Shown here: one piece after another, positions 1-9,880 of the stretch | How positions within the stretch are numbered: position 1 is the stretch's first letter | Layout: each line of letters begins with the position of its first letter | Assembly: GCF_900635445.1 (NCBI RefSeq) | Contig: NZ_LR134117.1 | Span: 1 to 64,000, forward strand | DNA length: 64,000 nucleotides | Direction: 5' to 3' | Source: Serratia odorifera | Lineage (GTDB): Bacteria; Pseudomonadota; Gammaproteobacteria; Enterobacterales; Enterobacteriaceae | The notes under the pieces: model-generated | The model's input: only the letters and a program-made list of their open reading frames with translations | Database searches by the model: none | What the model was told of the DNA's origin: nothing | Made by a program: the position numbers and the translations under genes

Positions 1-485
1 TCCGTCTCGTCATAGGTGTACTGGTAACTTTCGTCCGCCGACACCCGGGCGATCTGCGCATCCCGAAAACAGAAGGTGTTCTTGGGGCCGCTATCCGGCA
101 CCAGATCCAGGATCGCTTGTCGGTAATCCGCCAGGGTCACCGGGCTGCTGGTCAGTGCCCACTCGGGCCCAAACTCGGGCGCAAAGAGGCTCCCCTCATG
201 CTCCAGCGTGGTGTTTGCGTCTTTTGACTGCGTTGGTGTCGGCGCTGTCAGCAAGTCGATCAGGGGCAGGGTATGGCGATAGCTGATGTCAGAGACGCCG
301 TAGGCGAGCGCCTGCAGCAAGGTCACCCCAGGGTCATCGTCACCCCGTGCGCTCCAGCGCTGCCCTGCGTAAAGTGCCAGCGCGCCTTGCGCGGTTGCCC
401 ATAACCTGTCGAAATGGATCTGTTCCTGCACCGCCTCACTCACCGGCATCACGCTCGCCGGTACGGCGTTGGACTTGTCAGCCAT
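1..485 (-). CDS. afp12: eCIS baseplate wedge protein Afp12-like, N-terminal part (cut by the window edge)
   Basis: The reading frame is open from an ATG at 485 to the left edge, giving about 161 residues with no stop. The region DPGVTLLQALAYGVSDISYR followed by LPLIDLL matches what I know of the N-terminus of the Afp12/Pvc12 wedge (gp7-like) family, which is about 960 residues long, so most of the gene lies outside the window. Start choice: an in-frame ATG at 494 is only one base from the GGAG motif, while the ATG at 485 is ten bases away, so 485 is preferred. It follows afp11 after a gap of about 107 bases, the usual eCIS order. Family membership is firm; integrity of the missing part is unknown. 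Confidence 0.8.
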   Translation of the reverse strand, partial: MADKSNAVPASVMPVSEAVQEQIHFDRLWATAQGALALYAGQRWSARGDDDPGVTLLQALAYGVSDISYRHTLPLIDLLTAPTPTQSKDANTTLEHEGSLFAPEFGPEWALTSSPVTLADYRQAILDLVPDSGPKNTFCFRDAQIARVSADESYQYTYDET

Positions 486-592
486 GGTTTTCATTCTCCG
501 TTCTTCTCCCGGCGCACGCGCCGGTGTTGGGCGTGTCATCGCGGCGCACCGCAAGACACGCCTGTGCTTGTTTACACGTGGGGCGGATTGCC

Positions 593-3500
593 TCATGAGG
601 CAGATGCGGCGGGGTACTGACGCAGATACAGGGTAAGACTCTCCCCGATGGACGTCGATTGCAGGGTGATGCCCCGCGGGTACACAACGACAACCCCCAG
701 GCGGAAGATCCCGCACAGACCGGCCGGCGTATGCACCGTGAAAGTCAGCTTATCGGGGTCGTACTCACTCCACAGGCCGTTTGCCGTCGTTGCCGTCGGC
801 AAACGCTGCCCCGTCTCCAGGTTCACCAGATACACCTCTGCAGGCGGGCCATCATGCCCTGCCGCCGTCGTCGGCAGGGTTATCTGCACCGTCGCGTGTT
901 GACCTGCGGTCAATTCAATATCACGCGAACCGCCCAGCCAGGTGAGGGTCAGGCCGGTATATTCCCGCGGAATGCACGTCACCACCGCCACCTGTCCCGG
1001 CGTCAGCGTGGGCTCATTCGACGACGGGCCGTTGAGATACACGTCCTTGATCGTCGCCACCTCGGGCAGCCGGTGCAGCACATCCCGAACCGCACTGTGC
1101 GTGACCGCGCGGCCAAGGACGGGCTGACCGTGGTCATCGGATGGCCGGGACCATGCCATCAATGCCGCGTCCAGTGCCGCCTTCGCCCGCACATACCCCA
1201 TCGCAGGGCTCAGGCCGGTGACATACTCGACATCCCAACTGACGCTGACCGGGACATACTCAGGATTGACGCACGTCAGCGACAGCCAGGGCGAGGTGAT
1301 CGCCTTCAGTCCCTGTGCCATCGCCGCCAGGTGTTGGCTGCTCAATGCTGGCCGACACGCATCGTCACTGTCACTCAGCGCCGGCCCCGGCATCACCACA
1401 AGGGTCTGGCACAGTGCCCGCGTAGTGGTGGCCGGGGCGGCGGGCAAGACGGCCAGCTCACGAATGCCCTCATGCTGCTCCTGCAACAACATCATCAGGT
1501 CGACGTTATTCAACCCGCGTTCACGATGGCGTAAACGACGTGCCACGCGAGCCTCAAACGCGGCCTGTGTCTCGGCTGCCCGGCCGCCTTGCGACCGCCA
1601 TGGCTGAGTGACCGACTGCAGCGTGTCCGGCGCTGACAGCGCCTGCACGATACGGCCGGCCGGCAAGCCCGTCTCAAAATGGGACGCCTGCACCTGGTGC
1701 GGCGACACCAGCCGGGCCAGGGCGGCATTCGTCACCATTCCCGCCAGCCAGGGGGTCGTCGGTAATACGCCAGACGCCTTGTCATGTTCAGGCCAGGCAG
1801 TTACCGGCCTCGCAGCCACAGGCGCCCTGTCGGCAGGCTGGTCGACGTTCGACTCGCGTCCTCCGGCCAGTCAACCGACCATATGCCGCTCGTGTGCCAC
1901 CCGTCGGTGCCGTCGTTCACCGTCAGCCGTGCCCAGCCCTCGCCCGCGGTCAGGTAATCCCATTCCAATGGCAGGCGGGCCGGACTTTTCACCTGCCAGT
2001 GCAGCGACAGCAGCTGACCCGCCGTGATGCCGTCAACCCCCACATACACTTCCGCCACGGCCGGGGGCGCCGGTTGTGCCTGCATCACCGCCGGCGAGAC
2101 ATGCCCAAACGGGTGATGATCCGCTGCACCACCTGGTCATCGGCCGCCTCATAGGCGACCTGCACCCCGCCCATTGCGGGAATACGGCGGGGTTCCATCG
2201 TGCCTTCGGCACCGTGAGCGGCACCGGCGTGACAATCTTGACCTTTTTCTCCTCCATGGCCGGCATGGGCGTTTTTTTGCCCGTGGTCTGGGAGGTTTCC
2301 ACATTTTATGCACGTAATACGTTTTTGGATTATCCTCTACCGTCTTTACCGTCTCCATCATCGGGACATAGTGGACAGTCTCTTCCTCACTCAACAACAG
2401 CAGGGTCTGCGGCGCGGCACGTTCATGCGCCTCGAATTCGTGCTGCAGGAACGATCGTGTCAGGGTTAACCGGAAGTACCACGGCCACCGTGCCGGCTCT
2501 TCAATATCCGGCACCGGGGCCGTCGGGTCCGCCATCGGCCCCGGGCGTCGACAGGCAGCGTCAGTGCCTGTGGGCGTCGCCCTCTGCGTCTTGCCATTGG
2601 CAAACAACGGCAATGTGCCCAACGCCGTAAGCGTCCGCCCCTTGCTGCATCAGTGATACGGTCACCGCGAAATCTGCATTGTCTTTCGGGGCGCCCGGGT
2701 AACCCGTGTCGGCGGGAATAAGTGCGGCAATCTCGCCCGCGTTGCTGACACGGTGCGCCCGGGTATCCGCGGGAAACTCGGTGAGCTTGTTGAGTGACTT
2801 TCCGTTATTATTATCTGTGGTGACATTAAGATCCTTATCCACCAAACAACCAGCCCCTGGGCCTTTTGCTGTTCGTCGGGGCCATACACGCAGAAAGCGC
2901 CTTCGGCGGCAACCCGGTCCAGACGGGCGTGACGGTCACCGACGTCAGTTTTTTTCCCCAGTCGCCACCATTCCGGCGACATCAGACTGAGCCCATCGCC
3001 GGCCTCCGCCGTGTCGCCAAAGGGCAATCCGCCTTCTGACAGCGACGTCCCGTCATCGCGGGCACAGTGCACCCCAACGGCCCCCCGTGGACCTTGACCT
3101 CAAGTTTTTGGATGGCCGGAACCGGCGCGCCCACCGGGCTGGTCAACCGCAGCAAAGGGGCGGTTGACGTCAGGCCGTCCAGGGCAGACACCGCGGACGG
3201 CGCGCCGCCGGTCGCAGGCAGCGTTATCGTCCACGTCGTGTTTGCCTTGGTGTTCGCCGTGCAGATCAGCGGGGCCCAGGCTTCCCCCATGCTCACGGCA
3301 GCTGACAGGCCGCCGCTCAGGGCACTCGCCAGGGTCACTGTCCAGGTGCGTTCCCCGCCGGCCACGTCCAGCACCGGTGACTCGATTATCCGCCCACTGT
3401 CGACAACGCGATCGGCATCGGCCCGGGGCGGCTCGCCGGCATTGACCGGCGCGCGGCCGAACATCCGTACGCCCGTCACCGGCCAGGTGTGTCCCGCCGC

Positions 3501-4186
3501 CTCATCCAGCACAATGCGTGCCCGCCGCCCCCCCGGCATATAGGGGTCATTGACCACCCAGCGAAGGTCCGTCACGCGGGCGGCATTGGCCGTCAGCGGT
3601 TGCGTCAACGCATACCGCAGGGCATTGTCCGCCCCATCCTGCCCGGCGTCCAGCAACAACCCTGCCGGCAACACCTGCTCACGCACGCCGTCAACCAGCG
3701 TAAAGTGCACCGTGACCCCATCCGCCTGGGGCGCCAGGGCCTCCAGCGCCAGCATCTGCCGGTAGTACAGCGAACGATGCTGTGCCGGAAGCTGGTTCAA
3801 CAAGGCCCGGGGGGGTTTCGAGCATGCCCAGCAGGCTCAGCAGGAACGCGCGCTCCGGCGGCAACTGACCGTCGGCCTGTTCCGGCGCCTCGTACAATTT
3901 GACCAAACCGGTCGCGCTCGAATGCCCAGGCCAGCGCGGCGGCCTCAGGCCAGGCAGCGCTGCCCGTGGGCGACGCCGCCGTGCCCCCGCCTCAAACCCC
4001 AGCACCACCTGCGGCCCAATTGGTGGTTGCCGGCCAGCCGGATACCTCACTCTTTGCGTACGGCAAACGCTGGCTGTACTGCCGAAAGGCATCCAGCTGC
4101 GTCCCAATCGAACGATCATCCAGCACGAAGGCTGCCGTTCTGCTTGTCGTCGTCATCCCTGCCGCCTTTTTTGTCTCATCGGTCAT
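593..4186 (-). pseudogene. afp11: eCIS baseplate wedge protein Afp11-like (gp6/baseplate J type), broken by several frameshifts
   Basis: A single ancestral gene can be followed through all three minus-strand frames. It starts with MTDETKK at 4186; later pieces include NQLPAQHRSLYYRQ (about 3800), VYVGVDGITAGQ (about 2050) and a long C-terminal piece ending LRQYPAASAS at 593, with the LPAGRIVQAL and RRLRHRERGL stretches typical of phage and eCIS baseplate wedge proteins. At least seven frame changes are needed. One is clear: seven C residues on the coding strand near 3810, where six would restore LETPRALLNQ. No in-frame nonsense codon was needed to explain the breaks. It would form the wedge around the spike. 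Either a decayed gene or a poorly read GC-rich region; a functional product is not possible as written. Confidence 0.75.
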
Positions 4187-4208
4187 TGTCGTTCCTCTGT
4201 CGCGCCCG

Positions 4209-4637
4209 TCAGTTTGCCGTTACCTTGACCTGCGTCACCATGAACCGCCCCTTGCCGGGCGTGGGGACGCCACAGTCGGATCCGGCACACCGGGATGTCG
4301 GATCCGTCGCCGGGCCGTCGGGGATAAACATCGCCTGGCATTCACTTCCCTTAATGAGCACCGGTGGCCCGCTCAACACCTTGTGCGCGGACTGATCAGG
4401 CCCCGCCATCACCAGTTGGATCATCCCCACGCCCGGCACCGAAAAATTGCCGGCCATATAGGGCACCCCCGGCACAACCACCTTCGCCAGGTCACTGATC
4501 ACGCACCCCGGTTTGCCATTGACCATGAAGCGCCCCGTTCCCGCCAGCACCGCCTGCGCAGGGGCCAGCAGAGTCCGATTGCCGAATGTCGGCTCGAAGA
4601 TCACCAGATCCCCGGTCGCCACTACGAAATCGCCCAT
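4209..4637 (-). CDS. afp10: eCIS spike-tip protein Afp10-like (PAAR-like role)
   Basis: An uninterrupted 142-residue frame begins MGDFVVATGD and overlaps the end of afp9 by 16 bases, so the two are translationally linked. It lies between the gp25-like afp9 and the wedge gene afp11, the position of Afp10/Pvc10, which caps the VgrG-like spike. It contains two similar Gly-rich segments, GTGRFMVNGKPGCVI near residue 33 and GKGRFMVTQVKV at the C-terminus, suggesting an internal repeat or beta-rich fold. It is shorter than the Serratia Afp10 as I remember it. It is notable as an open gene between two broken ones. Assignment rests on position and DUF4280/PAAR-like character and is fairly secure. Confidence 0.7.
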   Translation of the reverse strand: MGDFVVATGDLVIFEPTFGNRTLLAPAQAVLAGTGRFMVNGKPGCVISDLAKVVVPGVPYMAGNFSVPGVGMIQLVMAGPDQSAHKVLSGPPVLIKGSECQAMFIPDGPATDPTSRCAGSDCGVPTPGKGRFMVTQVKVTAN

Positions 4638-5089
4638 GCACGGCCTCCGTCTTCGCTTTCCAGCAGGTTGAGTTGCCCCGTGACCTGCTGGGTCTGTCCT
4701 GCCAGGTGGTACCTCACGGCAACGTGCAGTAGCCCCGTAACGTCGGATCTTCCTGCAGAACAACGTCCACCTGTTCCGCGCGAGGTTCATGGTGGGCCAC
4801 GCTCTCCACAATCCGATGACGCAATGCCCCCAACATGCTCTCGGACAGGTTGGCGAACATCCAGCGATTGCATGTCGCAGCCATAGTCCGGCCGCATGAT
4901 CCGTTCACCGGCTGCGGTCTGAAACAACATCGCCAGGACTCTGCGCCACATTATCCCCCCCTGCCGACATCACCACCGCACTGGGCGCAAGCCCATCCGT
5001 GGCGTCGGTCACGGCCTGGGTTCAAAGCGCAATGGGAACCGCCACCCCGAGCCATACAAGCGGATCAATTCTTCATTCTGATTGCTCAT
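4622..5089 (-). pseudogene. afp9: eCIS baseplate protein Afp9-like (T4 gp25/lysozyme-related), frameshifted
   Basis: The gene starts MSNQNEELIRLYGSGW at 5089 with a short frame ending after FEPRP. In other frames the typical gp25 pieces follow: AAGERIMRPDYGCDM, then FANLSESMLGALRHRIVE, then EPRAEQVDVVLQEDP, and a C-terminus TQQVTGQLNLLESEDGG ending at 4622. The motif GERxMRPxxGC is diagnostic of the gp25 baseplate family, which triggers sheath assembly and contraction. At least three indels in under 500 bases break it, a much higher density than in the sheath genes. Length without breaks would be about 155 residues, normal for the family. As written it cannot make a full protein. Confidence 0.75.
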
Positions 5090-5122
5090 TACTTTTCTCC
5101 CTACCGCTCATCCACCGTCCGA

Positions 5123-7234
5123 TCATCCCAAATTGATCATGCTGCCCTTCACCTGGGTGATCCCCGGTGCCGCCGACCTCCGTCATGTCGCCATCCCACC
5201 GTGACACGAGGCGCTTTAATGCCCACGTCAGCCGTCCCGTCGACAGTCACCCTCGGCCCCGAAATTGCTGCGTTGCCGCGGGCTTTCACCTCAATGCTCA
5301 TGCCTTCAATGTCAACGGCCTCTTTCCCCTGCACCGTCACCCGTCCCTTGCCCGTCACGTTCGTCTGTACCGCAGACAGATCCGCCGACTCCGGTTGACA
5401 GCGCCCAGTTTTCCCTCGCCGCTCTCCATCTGCACACCGGTCTTGCCCTGTCCCGTCAGCGTCTCTTGCGCCGCCAGTGTCATGTTCATGTCGCTGGTCA
5501 GCTTCACGTCTTTTTTCCCGCTGAACAGCAGCTGTTCGTCGGCCATCAGCGCAATGTCTTTTTTTGTCGTCACGGCGGCGCCGCCCGCTTTCACGTCAGC
5601 CCGCAGATCGCCCTTCAGGCTCGATATCGCCACCCCTTTCGCCTTGTCGACCACAAGCTGCTGCCTCCGGCGTCTTGTCTTCCCCGAGCGCCAGAACCGC
5701 CTCCCCCCGTGCCACGATGGAAGCTCAGCTCCATCCGCTGGCCCTGATGACGCAGCACCATGCCTTTTTTTGCATTCTTCTCGTCGGGCTCGATCGCTGC
5801 CTTGCGCTGCGGGTTGTGCAACGATGCCATAATCACCGGCATATCCCCCACAAACCCCAGCACCACCTCGTCGCCTGCCTCGGGGTAAAAGGTCACGCCA
5901 CTGTGGTCGCTGGCGTACACATGGCCCATGCGGGCCCAGATGATCTCCTCCCCAAGCACCGGCACCTTCACCGGCAGGCGATTCCACGATTTGCCACGGG
6001 GATCGGTGCGATAGGGGGCCACTTTCGCCACCATCAGGGCCCGAAGGCGTCACCAGCGGCGGTTGCTGACGCCGCCGCCTCATCCAGGCCCACCCCGATA
6101 ATCGTCCGGCCTTGCCGCGCGTTCAGATCACAGTTGAATTCAACCTGTGTCACGATCGCCTTCCCATCCAGAGGATGACCAAAATGGGACAGCGTCACCG
6201 TATCCCCGACTTGCCAGTCCAGACAGCCTTCAAGCGTCAAACGGAGCTTGACCGCCTGCGCCTGTTGCCCGGCGAACCAGCCGTCGACGGCTGACTGTTG
6301 TTGCCCCCCCCCTCCCACTGTCCCGTCAACAAGGTGCCACCGTGAGCCCCGAGGGCTTTCACCGTGGACGGTGCCAGCCCCCTGCCCCAGGGTCTGGGGC
6401 TTTGCCGTCATTTTCACCACCGCCTGTTTACTCAGGTCCCAGCTTTGCGTCGTCATTTTCTGGGGTTGGTTCAGCCCCGAATACTCCCATTCGGCATCCA
6501 GCAACGTGACACCATGGGGCTCGGGCTTCGCCGAAACAGAATGTGAACGCCCCCCCAGTTGAGGGGGCTTCACCGTGACACGGCCATCCGTATGCGGCCA
6601 CAGCCAGGCACCATGCAATCCCAGCACGGCCCGCAGAAAATGCCAGTCAGTACTGTTCCACTGGCAGCGCTGCTTACTCTCGTGCGCCGGCAATGCGATG
6701 CTGTTCACGGAAACCTCATGCTCCTTTAAGAGCTCACTCACCAGCGCCGTATCCTGCCGTGCCTTCCAGAGGCGGTTATGGTGGGTGGCTTTCAGCCTCT
6801 GTAACCGACTTTTCAGTCGTACGGTTTATCTGTCGCTTGTCCTTTGTGGTCTGGGTGACCTTCAGCGCCCCCACCACGCCGTCAAACACCGTCAGTCTTG
6901 CCATCTTCACGGTCACCGATTCCCCGACCCGACAAAGATGCATCACCTGCTCAAAACGCGTGTGGTCGCCTGGCGCGTCCACCGGAATATTCAGCACCAC
7001 CGTCGCCGACGGAATTTCATTGACGGCGTGTCGCATCTGTATTTGCTCCACGAAAGCCTCTTTCGTGTCCACCCTCTGGCCGCCGACCCGTACCGTCACG
7101 AGATTGGGGGATGTCGGCCCCTCGGCGTCCTCCGTCCGCCCCGCGCCCGGGCTCTTCGCGTTAACCTCGGGATCGTGCAGGGAGGAGGAAGCCAGTGCCC
7201 CCGCGATCCGGTTTGTGAATGATTCGGTGCTCAT
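5123..7234 (-). pseudogene. afp8: eCIS spike protein Afp8-like (VgrG/gp27-gp5 type), frameshifted
   Basis: Begins MSTESFTNRIAGAL at 7234 and can be followed through at least five frame changes to a C-terminus reading ITQVKGSMINLG with a stop at 5123, the standard ending of VgrG/Afp8 needles. The middle piece 6034-5615 shows the OB-fold region (GHVYASDHSGVTFYPEAGDE then VVLGFVGDMPVIMASLHNP) seen in gp5/VgrG proteins, and the late piece has repeated short beta strands (LLFSGKKDVKLTSDMNMTL). The protein would be the trimeric spike at the tip of the inner tube. Restored length is about 700 residues. Order and overlaps with afp7 and afp9 fit eCIS operons. Broken as written. Confidence 0.8.
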
Positions 7235-7277
7235 CTGATTCTCCTCACTGTGTACGCAGGCGCACGTTGGACGTGTA

Positions 7278-7947
7278 TTAACGGCTGATAAGCCTCTGCC
7301 CAGGCATCAAACCACTCAGATTATCCATATCGTTCGCATAGGCCGTGGCCAGATAGCCCGCGGCCCCTGTGGCTACCGGCGCCAGTGCCAGCAATTGCGG
7401 CAACGAGGTCTTGTCCGGCAGTTGCAACACCTGTTTCGTCGGTGCCTGCGTCGCCTTGAGGCTGGCCGTCGCATCGCTGACCAGCGCTTTCAGCGTCAAT
7501 GTCACCGTGGCGCGCAGCGGTTTACCGCTGCGGTCAAACAGGGTGTAGACAATCGCCAAATTTTGCACGTACCCTCGGAAATGGTCATACCCATGCCAGC
7601 GCATTTCCCCCCAAAGCACCTGCACCCGGGGGAACTTGCCCATCGGCCCCATGGCAAAGCACAGGATGGCGCAACTTCTTCACCTGATCATTCACCGATA
7701 CCCCGCCCTTCGGCCCCCGCGCATCCAGAATCAACTCCAGGCTCAGCGTCGGCGGTTCAATCTCGCTGTAGGGGCTTTGGGTAAAATCCTGATTCAGCCC
7801 GGCCAGCGGTGTGGTTGCCGTCGCCACGTAGTCGAGATGGATCGACTCGGGGTTGTACATCGCCGTAAACTTTTCATCCGTCGACGTGCCCGGATAAGGG
7901 GCCAACATCAACTTTGCCAGCCCACGTTCCCGTAATCCCATCATCAT
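7278..7947 (-). pseudogene. afp7: eCIS hub/tube-initiator protein Afp7-like, one frameshift
   Basis: Two overlapping frames make one protein of about 223 residues, the size of Afp7. The first runs from MMMGLRERGLAKLMLAPYPG at 7947 to KKLRHPVLC; the second continues MGPMGKFPRVQVLWGEMRWH and YTLFDRSGKPLRATVTLTL to a stop at 7278. The shift falls near 7660, at the junction CTTTGCCATGGGGCCGATG. The phrases VLWGxxxxxG and YTLFDxxGxPLRA are typical of the gp53/LysM-type protein between tube and spike in R-type pyocins, T6SS-like phage tails and eCIS. It overlaps the stop of afp6 (ATGA-type coupling). One base would repair it. Confidence 0.8.
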
Positions 7948-8117
7948 TGGCGCTCCCGTTGTTCATGCAACGCGTCCAGTACCCGTCGGGTCACCAGCTC
8001 GACCCAGCGCGCCTGCTCGGCGACACTCATCCCCGGCTCCCGGGGGGCTTTCTGGCCCTGTGACGCGTCGTCAACCACCCTGGCCTCAATCACCAGTTCG
8101 CGTATCTCCAGTGTCAT
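7944..8117 (-). CDS. afp6: eCIS small protein Afp6-like
   Basis: A 57-residue frame starting MTLEIRELVIEARVVDD, five bases after the stop of afp5 and overlapping the afp7 start by four bases. The Serratia Afp6 is also a protein of just under 60 residues at this place. The N-terminal pattern (I/L-x-E-L-x-I-x-A-x-V) is shared by small DUF5908-type proteins of contractile injection systems. The C-terminal half (SVAEQARWVELVTRRVLDAL) is probably helical. Its job in the particle is poorly known. The start at 8117 is chosen because it is the first ATG after afp5; longer frames upstream are antisense or out-of-frame with afp5. Confidence 0.75.
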   Translation of the reverse strand: MTLEIRELVIEARVVDDASQGQKAPREPGMSVAEQARWVELVTRRVLDALHEQRERQ

Positions 8118-8122
8118 CTGCT

Positions 8123-8581
8123 CTACCTCCCCGCCCAATGCAGTTCGTGATATGCCAGCTCCAGCGTTTCGATCAGCACCGTGTTGCCCGTCGCATCCAG
8201 ATCGCCGGTGCTCCATTTGACCGGCAGCGCATCCGTTATCGTCCAGCTGCACAACGGCCGTGAATGGCTGTCCAGCAGGAGGATCACCGCATTCAGGTAG
8301 GTGTTCGCAAACTGACCCAGCGCCAGTTCGAACATCGCGGTGACGGGCGTCAGCGTCGCCAGACCCCGCTCAAACACCAGAGTGCCATGGGTCACGCGCT
8401 CCGCCAGATTTACCGTGCCCAGGTTATCCCCCCCTTGCCGCAACTGGGTGATTTGCAACTCACGACCCAACCCCGAAACGCGGGCGAACCGGATGTCCAT
8501 CGGACTTGGAATGCCCTTGATAAAAAATGTCGCCAAAAAACGGTGCGACAGAGTGGGCGCACTCATCCATGGTGTTTTCAT
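8123..8581 (-). CDS. afp5: eCIS inner tube protein Afp5-like
   Basis: Intact 152-residue protein, the exact length I recall for Afp5. It shares the tube fold signature with afp1: a starting segment (FFIKGIPSPMDIRFARVSGL) in place of a beta barrel, and the C-terminal LCSWTITDALPVKWSTGDLD stretch followed by TLELAYHEL, as in phage tail-tube gp19 proteins. Afp5 forms the first ring of the inner tube that docks on the baseplate, while Afp1 fills the rest. The ATG overlaps the afp4 stop (ATGA), so the two are translationally coupled. No defect seen. Confidence 0.88.
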   Translation of the reverse strand: MKTPWMSAPTLSHRFLATFFIKGIPSPMDIRFARVSGLGRELQITQLRQGGDNLGTVNLAERVTHGTLVFERGLATLTPVTAMFELALGQFANTYLNAVILLLDSHSRPLCSWTITDALPVKWSTGDLDATGNTVLIETLELAYHELHWAGR

Positions 8582-9846
8582 GCGTTTCGACTCCCCTGCG
8601 ATGATGTGCCATTCTCCTGACCGTCACCGACGGTCAACACCAGCCTCACATCAATGAACTCCGCGGCATGCAGCACCGAGACACCGACCGCAATGACCAG
8701 GCGTCCGGCCTCGATATCGGCCGCCGTCATGCTCTCATTCAGCCCGACCCGGACTGAAAACGCGGCCGTTTCATCGGCCCCTGCCAGTCCCCCGTCCAGC
8801 CAAACCCGCCGCAGCCAGGCACGACACAGCCCCCGAACCTGAAACCAGGTGATCTCGTTATTCGGCTCGAATACCGCAAACCGGCAAATCTGCTTCAGGT
8901 TTGCCTCAATCCAGGTCACCGTGCGGCGCACCTGCACATAACGAAAGGCGGCCGCGGAAGACAAGGTCCGGCATCCCCAGATACGGGTGCCGCGGCCCGC
9001 AAAACTGCGGATCAGGTTGATGGCGGGCTGGTTGGCGGCAAACCACTCCCGGGCCAGCGTCTCACGCACCGCCGGTTTAATCACATGCAGCAAGATCTCG
9101 TTGGCCGGGGCTTTCCACACGCCGTCGACCTCATCGGTACGCCCGTAGACGCCCAGCACGGCACCGCACGGCGGCAAGGTGCCCACGTCGTCGTAATCCG
9201 TCACCAGGTGGGGCCCATAGAGCGCCACACGCGACGCGACATCGTGCGACAATGCATTCGAGCTGCGGATTGACTCGATACAGGCGGTGGCCACCTGCGG
9301 CTCGGGGGGCGCATCCAGCACGAAAAACAGATCCGGGCGGCTGGCGCACGCCTGCAAGAGCGCCTGCCAGCGCAAGACCAGCGCCTCGGCCTCCCCCTCA
9401 ACGTGCTCACCCACCGGGGAGGAGGACAATAATGACAGTTGCGGAGCCGCCACCAGAGTGATGGCAGGCTCGCGTAACAACAGCGTACTGGCAGTACCGA
9501 TGAAGGTGTCCCACCATGCCCACTGGGCCTGATCGGTGCTTGTCGTTTCCTCTGGGGCGGTGAGGACAAAACACGGCCCTCCGCCATTGTCAAAATAGTG
9601 CCGGACGGTATCCGCCAAACACCATTCCCCCGGACGGTAACGCCATGGCCACTGTTCCCATGTCGCCACCGGCACAAAATACACGCCCGTCGTATTCACT
9701 GCCTGCCTTGCGCCGGTGATCGCCGGGTGCCCCCCGATGAACGCCGGCAGGGCACTCGACAGACGTGCTCCCGCGTCTCCGTCGGGCATCACCGACTGCG
9801 TCAGCCTGATGCCCGGCGCCTCCCCGTCATGCCAATCCACACTCAT
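8578..9846 (-). CDS. afp4: eCIS contractile sheath protein Afp4-like
   Basis: Intact 422-residue protein, close to the roughly 430 residues of Afp4. The sheath signature is visible: VRHYFDNGGGPCFVL near residue 85, the VDGVWKAPANE motif and IRSFAGRGTRIWGCRTL in the second half, then the C-terminal ADIEAGRLVIAVGVSVLHAA and EFIDVRLVL. Sheath subunits contract to drive the tube into a target cell; Afp4-type subunits form the ring next to the baseplate. Ends 33 bases downstream of afp3 and overlaps afp5. More diverged than afp2 and afp3 from each other, as in other eCIS operons. Confidence 0.88.
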   Translation of the reverse strand: MSVDWHDGEAPGIRLTQSVMPDGDAGARLSSALPAFIGGHPAITGARQAVNTTGVYFVPVATWEQWPWRYRPGEWCLADTVRHYFDNGGGPCFVLTAPEETTSTDQAQWAWWDTFIGTASTLLLREPAITLVAAPQLSLLSSSPVGEHVEGEAEALVLRWQALLQACASRPDLFFVLDAPPEPQVATACIESIRSSNALSHDVASRVALYGPHLVTDYDDVGTLPPCGAVLGVYGRTDEVDGVWKAPANEILLHVIKPAVRETLAREWFAANQPAINLIRSFAGRGTRIWGCRTLSSAAAFRYVQVRRTVTWIEANLKQICRFAVFEPNNEITWFQVRGLCRAWLRRVWLDGGLAGADETAAFSVRVGLNESMTAADIEAGRLVIAVGVSVLHAAEFIDVRLVLTVGDGQENGTSSQGSRNA

Positions 9847-9880
9847 ACCTCAGCCTCCGTCTCGATGATGCCCCACGTAC

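Noticed and set aside
659..1534. Long plus-strand frame of about 290 codons
   Set aside because: It is antisense to afp11, Arg/His-rich, and has no family resemblance; a shadow of GC-rich coding on the other strand.
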